Assembly: GCA_022448525.1 (NCBI GenBank)
Contig: JAKVCX010000009.1
Location: 1 to 64,000 of the forward strand
DNA length: 64,000 nucleotides
Source: Tenacibaculum sp.
GTDB taxonomy: Bacteria; Bacteroidota; Bacteroidia; Flavobacteriales; Flavobacteriaceae
Reading direction: 5' to 3'
Below the pieces are notes generated by a model. The model was not told the origin of the DNA, made no database searches, and saw only the letters and a program-made list of their open reading frames with translations. Positions 26,988-36,958 of this stretch are shown in pieces (the first letter of the stretch is position 1; every line of letters starts with the position of its first letter). The translations under genes were made by a program, and so were the position numbers.

Positions 26988-27734
26988 ATGAAAGCATTAA
27001 TAATTGATGATGAAAAAAGAGCAAGGAACGTTCTTCGTATTTTAATTGAAGAGAACTGTCCTAAAATTACAGAAATTTCAGAAGCCGATAATTTGCTTAC
27101 TGGTGTTGAATTAATAAAGGAAGAAGAACCAAGAATTGTGTTTTTAGATATTGAGATGCCAGAGCATTCAGGGTTAGAGCTTCTTAATTTTATAGAGAAA
27201 GATTCCTATAATTTCGAAATTATTTTTACTACAGCTTACAGTGAATATGCCGTTCAAGCGTTTCAGTTGTCCGCTATCGATTATTTATTAAAACCAGTTC
27301 GACCAAATCAGGTTAAAGAGGCAATTGATCGTGTCTTAAATTTTGTCGGAGATTCACAAATTAATATCAGACTGCAAGAGTTGAAGTCGAGTTTAGAAAA
27401 GTCTAATTTCAAAAAAATAGGATTACCAAATGCGAATGGTATCAAATTCGTGGAAGTAGATAAAATTATCATGTTTGAGGCCGACGGAATGTACACGAGA
27501 GTATCTACGACAGAAGGGAACATTTTTGTAAGTAAACCACTAAAGTTTTTTGTTGAAGCATTATTCAATATTAAGGTTTTTTACAAACCGCATCGATCTT
27601 ATTTAGTGAATTTAACCTACTTGAGAGAATATGTGAAAAAGGATGGAGGTTATATAGTGATGGAGAACAATAAATCTGTGTCTATTTCAAAAGATAAAAA
27701 GGAAGAGTTCTTAGCGATTGTTCAGTGTATTTAA
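26988..27734 (+). CDS. LytTR response regulator 2
   Basis: A 248-residue paralogue of regulator 1 with the same length and architecture: receiver D54 in FLDIEMPEHSG and a C-terminal LytTR domain almost identical to regulator 1 over the last 50 residues. The pair therefore probably binds the same group A operators. It is cotranscribed with kinase 2 and followed by a palindromic terminator. Confidence 0.92.
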   Translation: MKALIIDDEKRARNVLRILIEENCPKITEISEADNLLTGVELIKEEEPRIVFLDIEMPEHSGLELLNFIEKDSYNFEIIFTTAYSEYAVQAFQLSAIDYLLKPVRPNQVKEAIDRVLNFVGDSQINIRLQELKSSLEKSNFKKIGLPNANGIKFVEVDKIIMFEADGMYTRVSTTEGNIFVSKPLKFFVEALFNIKVFYKPHRSYLVNLTYLREYVKKDGGYIVMENNKSVSISKDKKEEFLAIVQCI

Positions 27735-27766
27735 TATAAGTTTTTGTTATTCAGTTTTTTATAAAG

Positions 27767-27788
27767 GTCGCAATTGCGACTTTTTTTT
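27767..27788 (+). terminator. Intrinsic terminator after regulator 2
   Basis: A perfect palindrome GTCGCAATTGCGAC (27767-27780) is followed by eight T residues. Confidence 0.85.
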
Positions 27789-27819
27789 ATGGGGTATAAT
27801 TCAATTAGTTTAAATATTT

Positions 27820-27884
27820 CAGAAGTCGAAACCCTCGTTTCGGAAATTAAGTACATAATTTTCAATACTATCATCGCAACTTTG
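27820..27884 (+). promoter_or_regulatory. Predicted LytTR operator and promoter, group A
   Basis: Repeats CAGAAGTCG (27820-27828) and CGGAAATTA (27841-27849) have a 12-base spacer. The -7-like element CAACTTTG lies at 27877-27884, again 27 bases after the right repeat. The 21 bases from 27828 match those from 21209 at 17 positions without gaps. The C in place of T at the first -7 position suggests a weak promoter that needs an activator. Confidence 0.65.
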
Positions 27885-27915
27885 AGGTATCAAAAACTAA
27901 TAAAATTATTACATC

Positions 27916-28992
27916 ATGAAAATTTTAAATAAAAAAGGGATTGTGTTTTTTGCATTAGCATTATTCACAATTTTTGGTACTGCTGAGGTAAATGCTCAAT
28001 TTTTTAAAAAAGTCAAAAAATCTTTATCAAAAAAGTCAAGTTCTAAAAAGTCAAAATCTAGTACTGCAAGTGCTGATACAGGAAGTTCAAAAGGAGGAGC
28101 AAATTTTGTTTCAAAGAACAAAATGAGTTCAAGATTTGCGAGCGGTTTTACTAATTTAGAAGTACGTACAAAAACAGAAAAGCGAAGTGGAAAAGAATAT
28201 ACGGCTTATTATTTTGGTTCTGGAAACAAATTGGCTTTCGTATTACATCCAAGATTTGCAAAAGATGACTATAGTAGAGGTGTTGATGGAGTATACAGTA
28301 GTCTTTTTGCAAAAGAAGGAGAGGAAGTTTTTCATATTGATGAATTAAAGGATGTTACCGATCAAAGCGGAACAAAGCATTCATTTACGCCAGTTCCATC
28401 GCCTTCAAAAAGAGTATTAAAAACTCCAGATGGTGTGTATTTAGTATATGCTTTTGACGGTGGTAAGAAAATTGGAGGAAAGTATCCATATTATGCATCT
28501 TCAAAGTCAAAAATTACGGGTCCATTTGTAATTGCTGCACCAAGTGCTGAAAAGTTTGACGAGTGGAGTGGAGAAAAAGCAATGAGCTATGTAAAGGATT
28601 TTGAAAAGAGAGTAAAATTAGGTTCTTTCAAGTTCATGCCAAAAGAAGGGAAATTACATTCTCCAGAGTTAGCAAAGTTATGTGAGAAAGCTATTTACAA
28701 GAAATTAAAGCAATATAAAAACAATGCGAATTTAGAGATCAGAAAGCTAGTGGTATATTCAGATGAGTGGAAAGAAAAAATGGATAGAGTTACTGATGAA
28801 GTTACGGATAGACAATTAATTGCTTACTACGTATATGTAAATGGTGATGATACAGATATAACTGCAGCTAAAATCAACCAGAAAAATACAGATAGTGGTT
28901 TTTCAAAAGATTTAGTGATTGAAAGATTATATTCTGATAAGTTTTCAAAAGATATTCCAGTAAGCTTAGTAAACAAGTATTTTAAGAAATAA
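27916..28992 (+). CDS. Secreted protein of unknown function in the LytTR region
   Basis: A 358-residue protein with a signal peptide (about 1-28, ending EVNAQ), a low-complexity lysine/serine stretch (about 30-60) and a globular remainder. I recognise no domain. Its own operator-promoter matches those of kinase 1 and the large T9SS protein, so it is a predicted member of the group A regulon. The bases between it and regulator 2 contain a terminator, so it is transcribed separately. The lysine-rich segment could bind nucleic acid, polysaccharide or membrane (speculation). Confidence 0.75.
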   Translation: MKILNKKGIVFFALALFTIFGTAEVNAQFFKKVKKSLSKKSSSKKSKSSTASADTGSSKGGANFVSKNKMSSRFASGFTNLEVRTKTEKRSGKEYTAYYFGSGNKLAFVLHPRFAKDDYSRGVDGVYSSLFAKEGEEVFHIDELKDVTDQSGTKHSFTPVPSPSKRVLKTPDGVYLVYAFDGGKKIGGKYPYYASSKSKITGPFVIAAPSAEKFDEWSGEKAMSYVKDFEKRVKLGSFKFMPKEGKLHSPELAKLCEKAIYKKLKQYKNNANLEIRKLVVYSDEWKEKMDRVTDEVTDRQLIAYYVYVNGDDTDITAAKINQKNTDSGFSKDLVIERLYSDKFSKDIPVSLVNKYFKK

Positions 28993-29037
28993 AAGAAACT
29001 ATTATTGAATAATAGTGTGTATATTATTTAGGGGATG

Positions 29038-29072
29038 AAGCCTTGCAATCTAGTCAGTTGCAGGGCTTTTTT
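29038..29072 (+). terminator. Intrinsic terminator after the secreted protein gene
   Basis: Stem AAGCCTTGCAA (29038-29048) with TTGCAGGGCTT (29058-29068), one mismatch, followed by a T run. Confidence 0.75.
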
Positions 29073-29120
29073 AATTATAAAAATGTTTTAATAGAGTTAA
29101 AAAAAACTTGAGTTACAATT

Positions 29121-29185
29121 CAGCAGTTGAAAACCTACTTTCAGAAGTTTTGTGCTAAAACTCTACCAGTTATACAACACTTTTG
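29121..29185 (+). promoter_or_regulatory. Predicted LytTR operator and promoter, group A
   Basis: Repeats CAGCAGTTG (29121-29129) and CAGAAGTTT (29142-29150) have a 12-base spacer. The -7-like CACTTTTG lies at 29178-29185, 27 bases after the right repeat, as in the other group A sites. It drives the large T9SS protein gene. Confidence 0.65.
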
Positions 29186-29212
29186 TGCTCGTAAGGATTT
29201 AAAATACAGATC

Positions 29213-32200
29213 ATGAAATTAAAATTACTCTTTTTATTTTTGTTGCTTAGCAACATAACTTTTGCTCAATGGCAAGTAGAGGGAACAGCACGTTTTACAG
29301 ATGATGCTACAGATCTTGCTATTGCATCTGATGTAAATGATGTACCGTATGTTGCATATTCAAATAATACAGACGGTTTAGTACACGTTAAGAAATTTGA
29401 TGGTACAAATTGGGTTGATGTAGGGAGCAATGCAACAGGTGTTGTTATTCCAAGTTTAATGGCAATTGCAGTTAATCCAGTAACAAATCAGCCTTGGGTT
29501 GCTTATAGAAACAACTCAACATCTAGACTTGATGTTATCAGATTTGACGGAACAAATTGGGTTAGTGAAGTGGCTTCTTTAACAAGCTTCAATCCACATA
29601 GCAAAACGATTTTAAAGTTTTCGGCTACTGGTCAAGCTTTTATTGGAACTTCAAGAGCAGGTTCTAGTATCACAAACAGTATTTTCTATTTATATTCAAA
29701 TAGAAGTGGATCTTGGGCAAATGAATTTAACCGAGATATTTTTGAAAATTGTTACGATTTAATTTCAGAAGATAATTTAGTAGTTGGTTGGGGATATAGA
29801 TTTGGAAACTGGAGACCAAGAGCTACAAGATATGCATATGACGGAAGTACATGGAATATTGATGTAAATACTTCATATACTCCTCCAGGTGGAGCAAATG
29901 CTTATATGTTTACAATGGCTGGAGTAAGTGATAGAATTATTCACCAATATAATTACCAAGGAAACCCTTCAACAAATAGAATTGAAATGATTGGAGGAAC
30001 AAGACCGTCTGGTGCTGACTCTCCAAAAAAGAGAACTTTGTTCATGGAGTATAATAATTTAGATAATAATTCTTATGCTTTATATTATAACAGTAGTGAT
30101 AACTTAATTATTAACCAATACAATCAATACTTAAACTCTTGGAGTGATTTAAATATCGGTTTAAATTTTGCGGGAGTAGATCCAAAAGCAAAAATTACTG
30201 TTAATAATACAGGTAATAAAGTTTATGTTGCTTATTTAGATAATAACAGAGTTACTGTTCAATATTATGGAGTTACTGCTCCAGCAGCTCAAGTTTATGT
30301 AGATGTTGATGCTACAGGAAACAATGATGGTACTTCTTGGGCAGATGCTTATACAAACTTACAGGATGCAATTGATAACACTAGCTTACCAACTCAAATT
30401 TGGGTTGCTGAAGGTACTTATTTGCCAACTACAGGAACTGGAAATGGTAAAACTTTTAAGTTAGAAAATAAAGTAGCTGAAATCTATGGAGGTTTCAATG
30501 GAACTGAAACTGCTTTAGATCAAAGAGATTTTAGAAACAATGTTACCATTTTATCTGGAGATTTAAATGGAGATGATAACGCTAACATCAGCAATACTGA
30601 AGCAACAAGAGCTGATAATTCATACCACGTTGTTTCAATTAAAGGAACAGGTAATGGAACTATTATCGATGGTTTCACGATTTCTGATGGAAATGCAAAT
30701 GGTCCAATAAGTAATAGTTGTACAACCTCTGCAACAAATCAAGATGTAGGTAGTAGAGGAGGAGCAATCCTTGTGCAACCATTTAATACTGGTAGAATTA
30801 GTGCTGTAGTTCAGAATTGTATTTTCGAAAATAATTCTGCTTCTGATACTGCTGTATATGCTCAATTTAATCCATGTGGTCAGCAAAATATTGTAGGAGA
30901 CATTGATTTTAAAAGTTGTATTATAAGAAATAACTACTCAGATGCTCAATCAGCATTCTTGTTCGCAGGTTCTCAACAATTTACTCAGTATAGTAGAGGT
31001 TCGGTGGTAAATAGTCTTTTCCATGGAAATGTATCAGGGTCGAGTGCTTCATGTATGCGATTAGTGACTAGTTCAGGAGGAAATATAACTGGAATTGATG
31101 TTGATATCATTAATACGACATTTGCTAAGAATACAGGAACTTTAGGAAAAGTTATAAAAATGGAGAGAGCAGCAAATAGTACTATTAAAAACAGTATTAT
31201 TTTTGATAATGGTTCGATATCTCCATTCGATGCAACAGGAACCCCTTCTTCAGTAAGTAATTCTATTGTTCAAGGAGGACAGGCTGGAGGAATGGCTTCT
31301 GATCCATTATTCACTGATGCTGGAAATAATGATTTCACTATACAAGCAGGTTCAAATGCTATTGACGGAGGTTTAAGTGCAGACTTACCTTCTGATATTA
31401 CTGAAGATTTAGCAGGAAACACTAGAATTTCAGGCGGAGCTGTAGATATGGGAGCTTATGAAACTACAGTTACACAATACACGTTAACGTTAAATGCAAC
31501 TGATGGATCAATTACACCAAATCCAGCTGGAGGTACTTATGATGATGGGACTTCTGTTACTTTAACAGCTACACCAGATTCAGGTTTTGAGTTTACAGGA
31601 TGGAGTGGAGATGCTTCAGGTACTACAAATCCATTAACAATAACAATGGATGCTGATAAAACTATTACAGCTACGTTTGTACCAATTCAAAGAACATTGA
31701 CTTTAAATGCAACTAACGGAAGCGTTACTGCAGCTCCAAATCCAGGAACTGGATCTTATGACGATGGAAGTGTGGTAACTTTAACAGCTACACCAGATGC
31801 TGGCTATGAATTTACAGGATGGAGTGGAGATGCTTCAGGAACTACAAATCCATTAAATATTACAATGGATGCTGATAAAACAGTAACTGCAAACTTTGGT
31901 CCAATTCAAAGAACATTAACTGTAAACGCTACAAACGGTTCAGTTGCTACAAATCCAAATCCAACAGGAGGTACTTATGACGATGGAACTTCAGTTATTT
32001 TAACAGCTACGCCAGATTCAGGCTTTGAGTTTACAGGATGGAGTGGAGATGTTTCAGGTACTACAAATCCATTAACAATAACAATGGATGCTGATAAAAC
32101 TATTACAGCTACGTTTGCACCAATTCAAAGAACAGTTACTATAAATGCTGTGAATGGTACGGTATTAACAGATCCAAATCCAGTTAATGGAACGTATGAC

Positions 32201-33061
32201 GATGGAACTTCGGTTACTTTTACACCAAAGGCAAATCTTGGTTACGTATTTGTAGGATGGAGTGGGGATTTTACAGGATCAACAAGTCCAAGAACTGTAA
32301 CAGTTTTTTCAGATTTAAATATAACCGCGAACTTTGCTCCAATTCAAAGAACTTTAACCTTAGGTGCACCAACCAATGGTTATATAACTGCGAATCCTGG
32401 CCCAGTCAACGGAACTTATGATAACGGAAGTGTTGTTGCTTTAACTGCAGTTCCAGATCCAGGTTTTGAATTTGTAGGTTGGAGTGGAGATGCTTCAGGT
32501 AATTCAAATCCAGTTAATGTAACTATGGATTCAGATAAGACTGTTACTGCAGCTTTTCAAAGAATTCAGTATAGACTGATACTTGGTTCAACTAATGGAA
32601 ATATTTCTGTGGATACTGCACCAGATTTTGTTGATCCTGTTACAGGTGTTGGTTCTTATAATGTTGGAACGGTAGTACAGCTTACTGCTACGCCTAGTTC
32701 TGGATATGAATTTGATAATTGGAGTGGTGATGCTACGGGAACTAATAATCCTGTAACTATAACAATGGATGCTGATAAAACAGTTACAGCTAACTTCTCT
32801 GTAAGTACATTAGGTATAAATGAAGAGAAATTTAAAGTTCCATTTAAATTATATCCTAATCCAGTAACAGATGTTTTACACATAGAATCTCAAGAAGTTG
32901 TAAATAAAGTTAAAATTTATAATGCTTTAGGAAGAGAAGTATTACTTAAGAATTCATTGTCTGAGGAAACAATTAATGTGTCTAATTTATCACAAGGAAT
33001 TTACTTTATGATTATTGAAACTGAAACAGGTAAAGGAGTTAGAAGATTCATTAAGAAGTAA
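29213..33061 (+). CDS. Large T9SS-secreted surface protein 1 with InlB-type B repeats
   Basis: A 1282-residue surface or secreted protein. Order of parts: signal peptide (to about residue 18); a propeller-like N-terminal domain (about 20-360); a right-handed parallel beta-helix region of the choice-of-anchor Q type (about 362-750, opening with DGTSWADAYTNLQDAI); six divergent InlB B-repeats of about 73 residues (DNA 31475-32810), each with GWSGD and MDADKT motifs; and a C-terminal type A T9SS sorting domain starting near FKLYPNPV. Such proteins are exported by the type IX system and usually mediate adhesion or polymer binding. A tiny membrane peptide gene follows 10 bases downstream. Confidence 0.88.
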   Translation: MKLKLLFLFLLLSNITFAQWQVEGTARFTDDATDLAIASDVNDVPYVAYSNNTDGLVHVKKFDGTNWVDVGSNATGVVIPSLMAIAVNPVTNQPWVAYRNNSTSRLDVIRFDGTNWVSEVASLTSFNPHSKTILKFSATGQAFIGTSRAGSSITNSIFYLYSNRSGSWANEFNRDIFENCYDLISEDNLVVGWGYRFGNWRPRATRYAYDGSTWNIDVNTSYTPPGGANAYMFTMAGVSDRIIHQYNYQGNPSTNRIEMIGGTRPSGADSPKKRTLFMEYNNLDNNSYALYYNSSDNLIINQYNQYLNSWSDLNIGLNFAGVDPKAKITVNNTGNKVYVAYLDNNRVTVQYYGVTAPAAQVYVDVDATGNNDGTSWADAYTNLQDAIDNTSLPTQIWVAEGTYLPTTGTGNGKTFKLENKVAEIYGGFNGTETALDQRDFRNNVTILSGDLNGDDNANISNTEATRADNSYHVVSIKGTGNGTIIDGFTISDGNANGPISNSCTTSATNQDVGSRGGAILVQPFNTGRISAVVQNCIFENNSASDTAVYAQFNPCGQQNIVGDIDFKSCIIRNNYSDAQSAFLFAGSQQFTQYSRGSVVNSLFHGNVSGSSASCMRLVTSSGGNITGIDVDIINTTFAKNTGTLGKVIKMERAANSTIKNSIIFDNGSISPFDATGTPSSVSNSIVQGGQAGGMASDPLFTDAGNNDFTIQAGSNAIDGGLSADLPSDITEDLAGNTRISGGAVDMGAYETTVTQYTLTLNATDGSITPNPAGGTYDDGTSVTLTATPDSGFEFTGWSGDASGTTNPLTITMDADKTITATFVPIQRTLTLNATNGSVTAAPNPGTGSYDDGSVVTLTATPDAGYEFTGWSGDASGTTNPLNITMDADKTVTANFGPIQRTLTVNATNGSVATNPNPTGGTYDDGTSVILTATPDSGFEFTGWSGDVSGTTNPLTITMDADKTITATFAPIQRTVTINAVNGTVLTDPNPVNGTYDDGTSVTFTPKANLGYVFVGWSGDFTGSTSPRTVTVFSDLNITANFAPIQRTLTLGAPTNGYITANPGPVNGTYDNGSVVALTAVPDPGFEFVGWSGDASGNSNPVNVTMDSDKTVTAAFQRIQYRLILGSTNGNISVDTAPDFVDPVTGVGSYNVGTVVQLTATPSSGYEFDNWSGDATGTNNPVTITMDADKTVTANFSVSTLGINEEKFKVPFKLYPNPVTDVLHIESQEVVNKVKIYNALGREVLLKNSLSEETINVSNLSQGIYFMIIETETGKGVRRFIKK

Positions 33062-33071
33062 TTTACAATAC

Positions 33072-33158
33072 ATGAAAAGGAGTAAAGATAATTACAGGTT
33101 CGAAATGACTTTAGTCATAATGTATGTCGTCATTTTTTACCTAATAGCTTTGCTGTAA
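33072..33158 (+). CDS. Tiny 28-residue membrane peptide, copy 1
   Basis: An ATG-to-TAA frame of 29 codons begins 10 bases after the T9SS protein 1 stop codon. A charged head (KRSKDNYRFE) is followed by a 17-residue hydrophobic helix ending LIALL. Two more copies lie at 40905 and 41161. The third differs at 10 of 28 residues, all conservative in type apart from one, and silent changes are common, so the protein sequence appears to be under selection. A strong terminator follows within six bases. No known family is recognised. Confidence 0.65.
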   Translation: MKRSKDNYRFEMTLVIMYVVIFYLIALL

Positions 33159-33163
33159 ACATA

Positions 33164-33194
33164 AAAGCTCTTCTAATTTAGAAGAGCTTTTTTT
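33164..33194 (+). terminator. Intrinsic terminator after tiny peptide 1
   Basis: Stem AAAGCTCTTCTAA (33164-33176) with TTAGAAGAGCTTT (33178-33190), then T residues. Confidence 0.85.
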
Positions 33195-33211
33195 ATTTAA
33201 AGATTTGCGGT

Positions 33212-33276
33212 TTACAAGTAAATGATTACACTTCATTAAATTTCTATTCATCAACTTCTAATTAATCGTAAATTTG
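33212..33276 (+). promoter_or_regulatory. Predicted LytTR operator and promoter of kinase 3, group B
   Basis: The right half-site TCATTAAAT (33233-33241) matches TCACTAAAT upstream of T9SS protein 2 in 8 of 9 bases. The left half TTACAAGTA (33212-33220) is 21 bases upstream and weaker. The -7 element TAAATTTG lies at 33269-33276, exactly 27 bases after the right half-site. The -7 element overlaps the first possible TTG start codon of the gene. Confidence 0.55.
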
Positions 33277-33291
33277 AGATATAATAGTAAA

Positions 33292-36198
33292 GTGTTGAAA
33301 AAATCTTTATTCTATATTTACTTTCTTTTACTCTTCTTGGGGATTCATGCCCAGGATCCAATTACTATTCATATTACAGATAAGGATGGTTTTCCTGATA
33401 ATGAGGTTTATGATTTACTGCAAGATAAAAAAGGAGACATTTGGATTGCAGCAAATAAAGGATTGTTCAAATTTGATGGAAAAGACTTTACTCAATTAAC
33501 GCATCCTAAGAAGCAAGGACGATCATTCTTTAATTTAACCTTAGATCCTTATGGCCGTGTTTGGTGTAATAATTTAGCAGGTCAGTTTTTTTATGTTGAA
33601 GATAACAAGTTAGAATTATTTGGGAACTATCAAAACATTATCAAAGGTGCGTACACGGATTTTAATTTTTTTAATGATGAGCTTGTATTTAAAATTTATT
33701 TAGGAGAAGGAGCCCAAAAAGTTTGTGCAATAGACATAAAGACAAAGGAAAAAAGAGATTTGCCAATAACAGTTACTGGTATTTCTATGGGGTTAGTATT
33801 TAATGATGTTCTATATTACACTTCAAAGGGATTTAAGTTGAAATCATATAGTTTTGATCATAAGGAGGCTAAATTAATTAGTAATCGAACGGTTCATAAT
33901 ATTACTTTTTCAAATTTTTATAAACTTAAAGAAGGGTTTTGTCTCATAAAAAGTAATGCTGAGCATAGAAATAATAGTTTTTATGAGTACAATAATGAGT
34001 TGCTACCTGTTGAGATTCCAAGAGAGTTAAATACACATAGAATCGAAGGATTATTCGAAAGAGATAATAGCTATTATTTCTCAACTTCCAATGGCATGTA
34101 TATATGCACTAAAAAGAATAATTCACTAAAAATTAAGGATCATTACCTCAAAGGAATATTTGTAACAAAATCATTGATAGATGTTAATAATAATTTATGG
34201 ATATCAACATTAAATAACAGTATTTATATAATACCTAATGAGCAATTAAAAAAGATTTCCGATGTGAATAATATTACTGTTTTAGAGAAGATAAATGATT
34301 CATCATGTTACATCGGGACCAGATCTGGTAAACTTTTAGAGTATTATAAAACATCTAATTTTTTTAAAACAAACCTTGTTGCTAATAATTCATTTATAAG
34401 GAGTATATCTTTCAATAAAAATGCAGGAAAAACATTATTTGCATCTGATAAGAGTTTTTTTACTTTCGATGCTTTTAACCGAAAGGAAAACATCAGTATA
34501 ATGAATACATCTGGAATTAAAAATACTGATGTAATTAACGATTCTACATATGTTGTTAGCTCTTCTAGCGGTGTTTATATTGTAAAAGGGAAAAGTCAAA
34601 TAACTAGAATTACCTTTAAAAGAGCATATACATCTTTGTTTTCAAAATCTAATAATCAACTTTATGTTAGTGATGTTGATGGTTTGAATTTATATTCGAA
34701 TGATTTAAAGGTTAAAAAGGAAATTGAGATTGATCAAAATCCTATTTATACTTTTAAAATGGCTGAGTCTACAAATGGAATTGTATGGGTTTCTACCTAT
34801 GATAAAGGTGTTTATGGAATTAAAAATGGTATTGTAATAAAGAAATTGAATGAAGAAAATGGTCTTGCTTCAAATTTTGTGAATACAATTAATACTGATG
34901 GAAATGATGTATGGATTGCTACAGAAAAAGGTGTTCAACTGTATAATTCCAATACTGATTCATTTAAAATTTTAACAAAACAAGATGGAATTAACTCTTA
35001 TGCTATTAAGCATATAGAAGTTTTAGGAAATAATGTCCTATTATCTTCAAATTTGGGATTATTCAGTTTCGATAAATCAAAGATTTTTAAAGAGCGTAAA
35101 CTTCAAAAACCCTATGTCAAGTCGGTACAAATTCAAGAAAAAGACACATTGAATTTACTGAGTTATAAATTGCCACAGGAATCTAGTAATATCAGATTTA
35201 ATCTTAATATTAAAGGTTTTCACTCCAATCAATCGATCACGTATCAATATAAATTAGATGGTGTTGATAAAGATTGGATTACACTTACTCGAGGTGCCGA
35301 TTATGTAAAGTATAATAGTTTGCCTAATGGTAATTTTACCTTTCGATACAGAATTATTGATGATATAAGTGATGAAATTTTAGAAGGGGAAAGTATAGAT
35401 ATTAAAGTTACCTTACCTTATTATAAAACCGAACTATTCTGGTTGTTTTTATTTCTTGTAAGTATATCAATTGTGATTTTATACTTCAAAAAAAGGACAA
35501 GAAGATTAAAAGAGAAACAAAAGATACAACTAGAAAAAGCTGAGATTAATCGGGATTTAATATTTTCTCAATTAGAGAATTTACGATCACAAATGAATCC
35601 TCATTTCATTTTTAATGCATTAAATTCTATCCAAGATTATATTATCATAAATGAGAAAAAGTTAGCTAGAGAATATCTAGTAAGATTTGCCAAACTCATT
35701 CGTTTGTATTTAGATCAAAGTAGAAAAAATGAAATTTCTTTAGAGGAAGAATTGAATACTTTGAATTTATATCTAGAACTCGAAAAAGAACGTTTTGAAG
35801 GAGAATTTGATTATGAAATTAATGTTGATAACACATTGGATATTGGCGATATTTATGTTCCTTCTTTATTAATTCAACCTTATGTTGAAAACGCTCTTAA
35901 ACACGGATTGCTTCACAAAAATGAGGATAAAAAATTACAAATATCTTTTGTTAAAGATATAGATAAGAAATCTGTACAATGTACTATTATCGACAATGGT
36001 ATTGGTAGAGAAGCAGCAGCAAGAATAAATAAAAAAAGACATAAAAATCATGTTTCTTTTGCCACTTCAGCGAATCAAAAAAGAGTTACACTTTTAAATT
36101 CAGCAATGAATAAAAATATTGAAGTCAAAATAGTAGATCTTTATGATGAAGAACGAAACGGAATTGGTACTGTAGTAACTATAAATTTACCCTTATGA
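33292..36198 (+). CDS. Propeller-sensor histidine kinase 3 (LytS-type)
   Basis: A paralogue of kinase 1, about 968 residues. The open frame runs from a TTG at 33274, but that codon lies inside the predicted -7 element, and no ATG occurs upstream of the signal peptide. The GTG at 33292 or TTG at 33295 is the likelier start. Parts: signal peptide (ending GIHAQ), propeller repeats, Y_Y_Y domain, membrane helix (ELFWLFLFLVSISIVILYF), coiled coil, His_kinase with LRSQMNPHFIFNALNS and HATPase_c with VENALKHGL. It overlaps the regulator 3 start by four bases (ATGA). Confidence 0.88.
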   Translation: MLKKSLFYIYFLLLFLGIHAQDPITIHITDKDGFPDNEVYDLLQDKKGDIWIAANKGLFKFDGKDFTQLTHPKKQGRSFFNLTLDPYGRVWCNNLAGQFFYVEDNKLELFGNYQNIIKGAYTDFNFFNDELVFKIYLGEGAQKVCAIDIKTKEKRDLPITVTGISMGLVFNDVLYYTSKGFKLKSYSFDHKEAKLISNRTVHNITFSNFYKLKEGFCLIKSNAEHRNNSFYEYNNELLPVEIPRELNTHRIEGLFERDNSYYFSTSNGMYICTKKNNSLKIKDHYLKGIFVTKSLIDVNNNLWISTLNNSIYIIPNEQLKKISDVNNITVLEKINDSSCYIGTRSGKLLEYYKTSNFFKTNLVANNSFIRSISFNKNAGKTLFASDKSFFTFDAFNRKENISIMNTSGIKNTDVINDSTYVVSSSSGVYIVKGKSQITRITFKRAYTSLFSKSNNQLYVSDVDGLNLYSNDLKVKKEIEIDQNPIYTFKMAESTNGIVWVSTYDKGVYGIKNGIVIKKLNEENGLASNFVNTINTDGNDVWIATEKGVQLYNSNTDSFKILTKQDGINSYAIKHIEVLGNNVLLSSNLGLFSFDKSKIFKERKLQKPYVKSVQIQEKDTLNLLSYKLPQESSNIRFNLNIKGFHSNQSITYQYKLDGVDKDWITLTRGADYVKYNSLPNGNFTFRYRIIDDISDEILEGESIDIKVTLPYYKTELFWLFLFLVSISIVILYFKKRTRRLKEKQKIQLEKAEINRDLIFSQLENLRSQMNPHFIFNALNSIQDYIIINEKKLAREYLVRFAKLIRLYLDQSRKNEISLEEELNTLNLYLELEKERFEGEFDYEINVDNTLDIGDIYVPSLLIQPYVENALKHGLLHKNEDKKLQISFVKDIDKKSVQCTIIDNGIGREAAARINKKRHKNHVSFATSANQKRVTLLNSAMNKNIEVKIVDLYDEERNGIGTVVTINLPL

Positions 36199-36950
36199 AA
36201 GTAATAATAATTGATGATGAAAATAGATCTAGACGTGTTTTAAGATCGATTCTTGAAGATAATTGTAAAGATGTGAATACAATTTTAGAAGCATCGAACC
36301 TTATTGAAGGTGTACGGTTAATTAAAGAAGAAAAACCTTCTATAGTATTTCTTGATGTAGAAATGCCTAAACATTCAGGTTTAGAGATACTTGATTTTTT
36401 TACAAATGAATCTATCAATTTTCAAATTATATTCACAACTGCTTATGAACAGTATGCAGTCGAAGCTTTTAAACTTTCAGCTATAGATTACGTATTAAAA
36501 CCAATTGATGAAAAAGAGTTAATACAGGCATTTGAGAGAGCTAAACAGGTAATTAATGATAATCAAATTAAAAATAAACTAGAGAATTTAGAAAAAGCGT
36601 TACACCAATTATCGTTAAACAAAATAGCTTTGGAAGTTCCAAAAGGAATCATTTTTGCTTCACATGAAGATATTATGTACTTCGAAGCAGATGGAGTTTA
36701 CACAAAAGTTCATTTAGAAAACGGTAAAACCGAATTAATCTGTAGAACTTTAAAACACTTTACTGAACAGTTAGTGAATCAACCTTTATTTTACAAACCT
36801 CACAGATCCTATCTTATAAATCTAAAATTTATGAAGGAATTAGTTAAAAAAGATGGTTTTCATATTGTGATGAAAAACATCAGTACTATTCCCATAGCAA
36901 GAGACAGAAAAGATGAATTTATTCAAATGGTAAACAGAATATTCAACTAA
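36195..36950 (+). CDS. LytTR response regulator 3
   Basis: A 251-residue regulator with receiver D54 in FLDVEMPKHSG and a LytTR domain (about 145-248). The DNA-binding part diverges from regulators 1 and 2 (for example IPIARDRKDEF in place of VSISKDKKDEF), matching the different repeat sequence found upstream of kinase 3 and T9SS protein 2. It overlaps the kinase 3 stop codon and so is translationally coupled. Confidence 0.92.
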   Translation: MKVIIIDDENRSRRVLRSILEDNCKDVNTILEASNLIEGVRLIKEEKPSIVFLDVEMPKHSGLEILDFFTNESINFQIIFTTAYEQYAVEAFKLSAIDYVLKPIDEKELIQAFERAKQVINDNQIKNKLENLEKALHQLSLNKIALEVPKGIIFASHEDIMYFEADGVYTKVHLENGKTELICRTLKHFTEQLVNQPLFYKPHRSYLINLKFMKELVKKDGFHIVMKNISTIPIARDRKDEFIQMVNRIFN

Positions 36951-36958
36951 TTACATTT

